A model generated the notes under the pieces. That model was not told where the DNA came from. It made no database searches and saw nothing but the letters and a program-made list of their open reading frames with translations. Positions 62,187-64,000 of a DNA stretch of 64,000 nucleotides are shown here, in pieces (position 1 is the first letter of the stretch; each line of letters opens with the position of its first letter). Made by a program: the position numbers and the translations under genes. The DNA is from Hassallia sp050875635 (lineage in GTDB: Bacteria > Cyanobacteriota > Cyanobacteriia > Cyanobacteriales > Nostocaceae): NCBI RefSeq assembly GCF_050875635.1, contig NZ_JBPAOH010000012.1:1-64000 (forward strand), given 5' to 3'.

Positions 62187-63092
62187 CTAATACCGTCTAT
62201 AGGACTTTGTGGTAATTGTACAAAAAGGTCGGCAAAGAAACTTTTTATTCATATCGGTTTCTGTAGATTCAAAGACTATGAAATGCTGTATTAACTCTCT
62301 TATACGCCGTTTGTCAAAAACACCTTGAATTAACACTTCTAGCTCAGTTGCGCCCTTGGCTGGAAAGTCCTCACCATCAATTGTGCGCCAAGGTAAAAAC
62401 TCTTGCCAATTTGATGTTAATGTACCGATTCGCGCTCGATTTCCGCAAGTAATGACTAGGAATGTATTGTAATAAAATAGCTTTGGTATCTGTTGAATAT
62501 AGGTTTGAATTCGTTCATAACCTGCTTGAAGCGTGACTTGTTCATCACTTGGTTGAATCGATACAATCACTGCTAAAGGTAAGCCATTGATGAAAACAAC
62601 CACATCAGGACAATGAGCATGACTACCCTCAACAACAGTAAAAGGATGAATAACTAGCCAATCATTATTCAGTAGATTATCCGAATCAATTAGCCACACT
62701 TTGTCATGAACTATTTGTTCATTCAAGAGATATTCAACTTCAATACCATTAGTTAAGAATTGATGAAAACGTCGATTGTTTTCCAGTAGGTTGGAATCTG
62801 TGGAAGTAATTTGATTGATAGCGGTGGCGATCGCACTCTTTGGTAAAGTCGGGTTAATCAAGAGCAAAGCACTATAAAGGCGATCGCGCAAAATCACTTC
62901 ACTATAACTACTGCGCCCTATACGATACTTAAGAGAGGCAATGTCTGACTCTAACAGAACTGTGTAGCCAATGACCTCGAACCAGGTGAGCAAAGATGGT
63001 GCTGCAACTGATTGTCCCAAGTCAAAGCGACGGCGAAGCTTTCTTGATATACTACTCGTCACAGTTGCTCTTTTTGGCTGTGCTGGATTCAT
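62187..63092 (-). pseudogene. Truncated HsdR-like type I restriction nuclease domain
   Basis: A 301-residue frame that covers only the N-terminal nuclease domain (HSDR_N) of a type I restriction enzyme's R subunit, which is normally about 1000 residues with a helicase. Marks are the fold VIGYTVLLESDIASLKYRIG, NRRFHQFLTNGIEVEYLL, and HCPDVVVFINGLPLAVIVSI. In active enzymes the last part reads PD...ExK (IELK); here the D stays but E and K are lost. No hsdM or hsdS is near. It is either a relic or a domain reused for something other than cutting. Confidence 0.75.
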
Positions 63093-63313
63093 ATCTAGTA
63101 AAAGACGTAATTTTCAGTCAATGCACAAGCAAAGCGCGAGTGCTTGCTAACATTGGTTGGTATATTTCCAAAGCGTATACGGCTTGCCATAACTATCAAA
63201 GCTGAAATTACTCCACAAAATTGTATCCGTTGATGCATTTTTACCAAATTTGTTGGTAAAAACTCAAATGATTGAGGGTTGGGAGTGTTGCGGAAGATTG
63301 AAGAATGAAAAAG

Positions 63314-63577
63314 TCAGGAAACAGCATTTCCTTTTCCTGGCTTTTGATTTCTGTTTCTCTGCGACAAATAACCAAGTTGAACGTAACTTCTTTGTATGAG
63401 CAGCAAACCTATTGCAATCAGTAGTTTGATTAGTACAGGTGCAAAAATCAAACTTAAACTTAGGAAGAACAAAGCAATGAATACTGCTATTGGCTGCTCT
63501 ATTTGCTCCACGACACTTGTACTGATATGAATGGAAATTATCGCGCTTACCAAAGCAATCAATGAGAATACAAACAT
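63314..63577 (-). CDS. Small two-span membrane protein downstream of nifN
   Basis: An 87-residue protein with two hydrophobic segments (FVFSLIALVSAIISIHIS and FIALFFLSLSLIFAPVLIKL) and a short positively charged C-terminus (QRNRNQKPGKG). AGGAA lies upstream of the ATG at 63577. Another, overlapping frame in this stretch is longer but lacks the membrane pattern and was not chosen. No family recognised. Confidence 0.55.
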   Translation of the reverse strand: MFVFSLIALVSAIISIHISTSVVEQIEQPIAVFIALFFLSLSLIFAPVLIKLLIAIGLLLIQRSYVQLGYLSQRNRNQKPGKGNAVS

Positions 63578-63656
63578 GACAATTCCTGTTATAAATTTGG
63601 TCTGAATTATAAGTTATAAGTAGTAAAAATAGCATCAGAAAAAACTCCTAACTCCC

Positions 63657-63687
63657 GTACAGACGTTCCACACTTTCACGTCTGTAC
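63657..63687. repeat. 31-nt palindromic repeat after nifN
   Basis: GTACAGACGT and ACGTCTGTAC surround an 11-base centre. It belongs to the dispersed family and lies directly after the nifN stop. Confidence 0.7.
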
Positions 63688-64000
63688 CTAACTCCTAACT
63701 TTCCTTAAGGCTGACTGCTCTAAAAACAGGTTGCCAATATCAAATAAAAGCTGCATAGTGCCTCGGTAGCCAACTAGGGTAAAATGACTATGATCTAAGC
63801 GGTCAAAGATGGGAATCCCTAAACGATAGAGAGGAATATTTAAGCGTTGGGCGATCGCTCCTGCATGAGAGTTAGCAATTAACAAGTCAGATCCAGGTGC
63901 TAGTAGCTCAAAATCTTCCAAATCGCCGATAGTAACGCTGGTAATCGGAAGCTTTTCCAGCAGTGGAGAGCGTGTTGTCGTCACCGCTGCGTGAATCTGA
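63688..64000 (-). CDS. nifN: C-terminal part of nitrogenase cofactor scaffold NifN (or VnfN), cut by window edge
   Basis: The last about 103 codons of a gene that continues past the right edge. The frame is open to the edge (QIHAAVTTTRSPLLEKLP). Marks are GDLEDFELLAPGSDLLIANS, then HAGAIAQRLNIPLYRLG and YRGTMQLLFDIGNLFLEQ, which are typical of the C-terminus of NifN, the partner of NifE in the scaffold for FeMo-cofactor. The homologous VnfN of vanadium nitrogenase cannot be excluded from the tail alone. It shows that the organism fixes nitrogen. Confidence 0.85.
   Translation of the reverse strand, partial: QIHAAVTTTRSPLLEKLPITSVTIGDLEDFELLAPGSDLLIANSHAGAIAQRLNIPLYRLGIPIFDRLDHSHFTLVGYRGTMQLLFDIGNLFLEQSALRKVRS

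Noticed and set aside
1..64000. tRNA or rRNA genes
   Set aside because: Intergenic regions were scanned by eye for T-arm patterns (GGTTCGAxTCC) and none was found; a tRNA search program would settle it.

Overview
The window looks like a chromosomal segment of a filamentous, nitrogen-fixing cyanobacterium of the Nostocales type. The evidence is the many HIP1 octamers (GCGATCGC), the short tandemly repeated heptamers of the GGGCAAT/GGGTAAT kind, a photosystem II gene (psb30), a CCM bicarbonate transporter (sbtA/sbtB), sucrose synthase, a GAF-GAF-PAS adenylate cyclase of the CyaB type, and the 3' end of a nifN-type gene at the right edge.

Layout. 1-1.66 kb: two decayed IS200/IS605-type tnpB genes and one IS right end. 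1.8-3.85 kb: an inorganic-carbon operon, sbtA-sbtB plus a Tat-exported beta-carbonic anhydrase. 4.1-6.4 kb: a small unknown and two paralogous peptidoglycan-binding-domain proteins. 6.5-14.5 kb: susA, a 37-residue membrane peptide, a Ca2+/H+ antiporter and a GH57 protein. 14.7-18.6 kb: small unknowns, an HNH/KGK pair, and a dynamin-like GTPase with an in-frame stop before its C-terminus. 18.7-25.7 kb: DUF296, a DUF2157/GDYXXLXY membrane pair, a Crp/Fnr regulator, NUDIX, and a PAS-Crp fusion. 25.7-31.5 kb: sppA, fni, murE, a thioredoxin-fold protein and a VOC protein. 31.6-33.1 kb: decayed DUF2887 and TPR genes. 33.7-39 kb: cysH, an XRE-ClpN fusion with a palindromic operator, sbcD and a KimA-like transporter. 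39.4-50.7 kb: SDR, a secreted unknown, a GGDEF-EAL protein, recJ with a repeat-derived insert, psb30, a YkgJ-type protein, two half-size UPF0016 transporters and DUF2808. 50.8-57.6 kb: the cyclase, a Rieske protein and low-complexity unknowns. 57.7-59 kb: a three-repeat CRISPR remnant beside a broken type I-D cas3' helicase. 59-64 kb: a TPR protein, then a leftward cluster behind nifN (small membrane protein, truncated HsdR-like nuclease, unknown, LLM flavin oxidoreductase, unknown).

Two themes stand out. First, repeats are everywhere. Most intergenic spaces carry heptamer arrays, 28-31-nt palindromes or longer dispersed units, and several copies sit in frame inside genes (recJ, dynamin, the thioredoxin-fold gene), where they add low-complexity or extra loops. 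Second, mobile or defence-type nuclease genes are consistently decaying: tnpB frameshifts, DUF2887 stop plus E-to-K, cas3' frameshift, and HsdR truncation with loss of the ExK half of its active site. The best candidates for something not well described are the XRE-ClpN fusion with its own operator, the PAS-Crp fusion regulator, the three-gene sbtA-sbtB-Tat-CA unit and the nifN-linked flavin oxidoreductase cluster. All calls were made by reading the sequence; no database search was run.
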